This document shows, in pieces, positions 63,665 through 64,000 of a stretch of DNA of 64,000 nt. The stretch comes from Gemmatimonadaceae bacterium (GTDB taxonomy: Bacteria > Gemmatimonadota > Gemmatimonadetes > Gemmatimonadales > Gemmatimonadaceae). A model generated the notes under the pieces. It was not told the DNA's origin and did not search any database. It worked only from the letters and a program-made list of their open reading frames with translations. Both the position numbers and the translations under genes were made by a program. The DNA lies in NCBI GenBank assembly GCA_013697785.1, contig JACCWE010000030.1, forward strand, positions 1 to 64,000. The letters are read 5' to 3'. Numbering within the stretch: position 1 is the first letter of the stretch; the number at the start of each line of letters is the position of its first letter.

Positions 63665-64000
63665 TTAAGTGAAAGCGCTCAACCCGGTCACGGTCTGACC
63701 GAGAATCAGCGTGTGGATGTCGTGCGTCCCTTCGTACGTATACACGCTTTCGAGATTTGCCATGTGGCGCATCGCGCTGTACTCGGCCAGGATGCCGTTG
63801 GCGCCGAGGAGCCGGCGCGCTTCGCGGGCGATATCCGTGGCTATATCGCAGTTGTTGCGCTTGGCGAACGAGACCTGCTGCGGCGTGAACGTCCCCGCAT
63901 CCTTCAGACGGCCGAGGTGGAGTGACACGAGCTGCGCCTTCACGATCTCGGTGAGCATCACCGCGAGCCGCTGCTGCTGCAGCTGGAATCCACCGATCGC
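63665..64000 (-). CDS. Acyl-CoA dehydrogenase, C-terminal part (cut by window edge)
   Basis: 111 residues remain. The open frame runs to the edge and translates as [80 protein letters not shown] and [20 protein letters not shown], ending [11 protein letters not shown]. This is the C-terminal helical domain of an acyl-CoA dehydrogenase. [12 protein letters not shown]...[19 protein letters not shown] is closest to the glutaryl-CoA dehydrogenase-like branch in memory, but the substrate-determining part is missing. It is the first known gene of the etf operon. Confidence 0.88.
   Translation of the reverse strand, partial: AIGGFQLQQQRLAVMLTEIVKAQLVSLHLGRLKDAGTFTPQQVSFAKRNNCDIATDIAREARRLLGANGILAEYSAMRHMANLESVYTYEGTHDIHTLILGQTVTGLSAFT

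Overview
The window is a compact, GC-rich bacterial chromosome segment with no rRNA, tRNA, phage or IS genes that I can see. Gene content suggests a Gram-negative, menaquinone-using, LPS- or glycolipid-bearing heterotroph. GC-rich codon use, many 4-base ATGA/GTGA overlaps, frequent GTG starts, late menaquinone genes of the futalosine type and the mix of families would fit Gemmatimonadota. That placement is inference, since there is no rRNA or universal marker set to confirm it.

Layout. 0-3.2 kb: sugar-transfer genes (a GT4 glycosyltransferase cut by the edge, a DUF4254 gene that looks split by one base, two GT9 heptosyltransferase-type genes). 3.2-8.5 kb: maf, dtd, DUF427, a small membrane protein, and the glmM-glmS pair feeding UDP-GlcNAc synthesis. 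8.6-11.6 kb: a chemoreceptor and a receiver/HD-GYP regulator. 11.6-17.1 kb: a trans-sulfuration PLP enzyme, an M48 protease, purD, mutM and a UvrC N-half homologue. 17.1-22.2 kb (minus): menG/ubiE, ubiD, ubiA, ubiX, a YfcE-type phosphodiesterase and a TonB C-terminal-domain protein. 22.3-27.6 kb: sigma factor, anti-sigma factor and envelope or protease genes. 27.5-32.9 kb (minus): MATE exporter, Mrp, NifU-like, NrnA and an APC permease with a clear terminator.

33.2-41.2 kb is the most unusual part. It is a seven-gene operon in which every junction is a 4-base overlap: GT4 glycosyltransferase, two CapK/PaaK-type adenylate-forming enzymes, three acyltransferase-fold proteins (a FemAB-like one between two paralogous GNATs), and a Wzx-type flippase. 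I read it as a dedicated pathway that acylates or aminoacylates a saccharide-lipid and flips it across the membrane. I do not recognise its product.

41.2-50.0 kb (minus): guaB, a polar-amino-acid-type ABC transporter with a binding protein fused to its permease, a DUF1232 protein, an M15-type peptidase with a calcium-loop insertion, an active L,D-transpeptidase next to a catalytically dead paralogue, and an SH3-like protein. 50.1-59.7 kb: gpmI, an outer-membrane protein, a BON protein, a PTPS/QueD homologue lacking the usual catalytic Cys, a molybdenum-cofactor operon (fdhD, mobA, mobB, moeA) with dacB inside it, a methyltransferase and a HAF-repeat-like lipoprotein. 59.8-64 kb (minus): acyl-CoA dehydrogenase (partial), etfB, etfA and a membrane Fe-S oxidoreductase of the EtfD type, which together should pass electrons from acyl-CoA oxidation to menaquinone. 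With the gene boundaries chosen here, no gene-free stretch exceeds about 285 bases.
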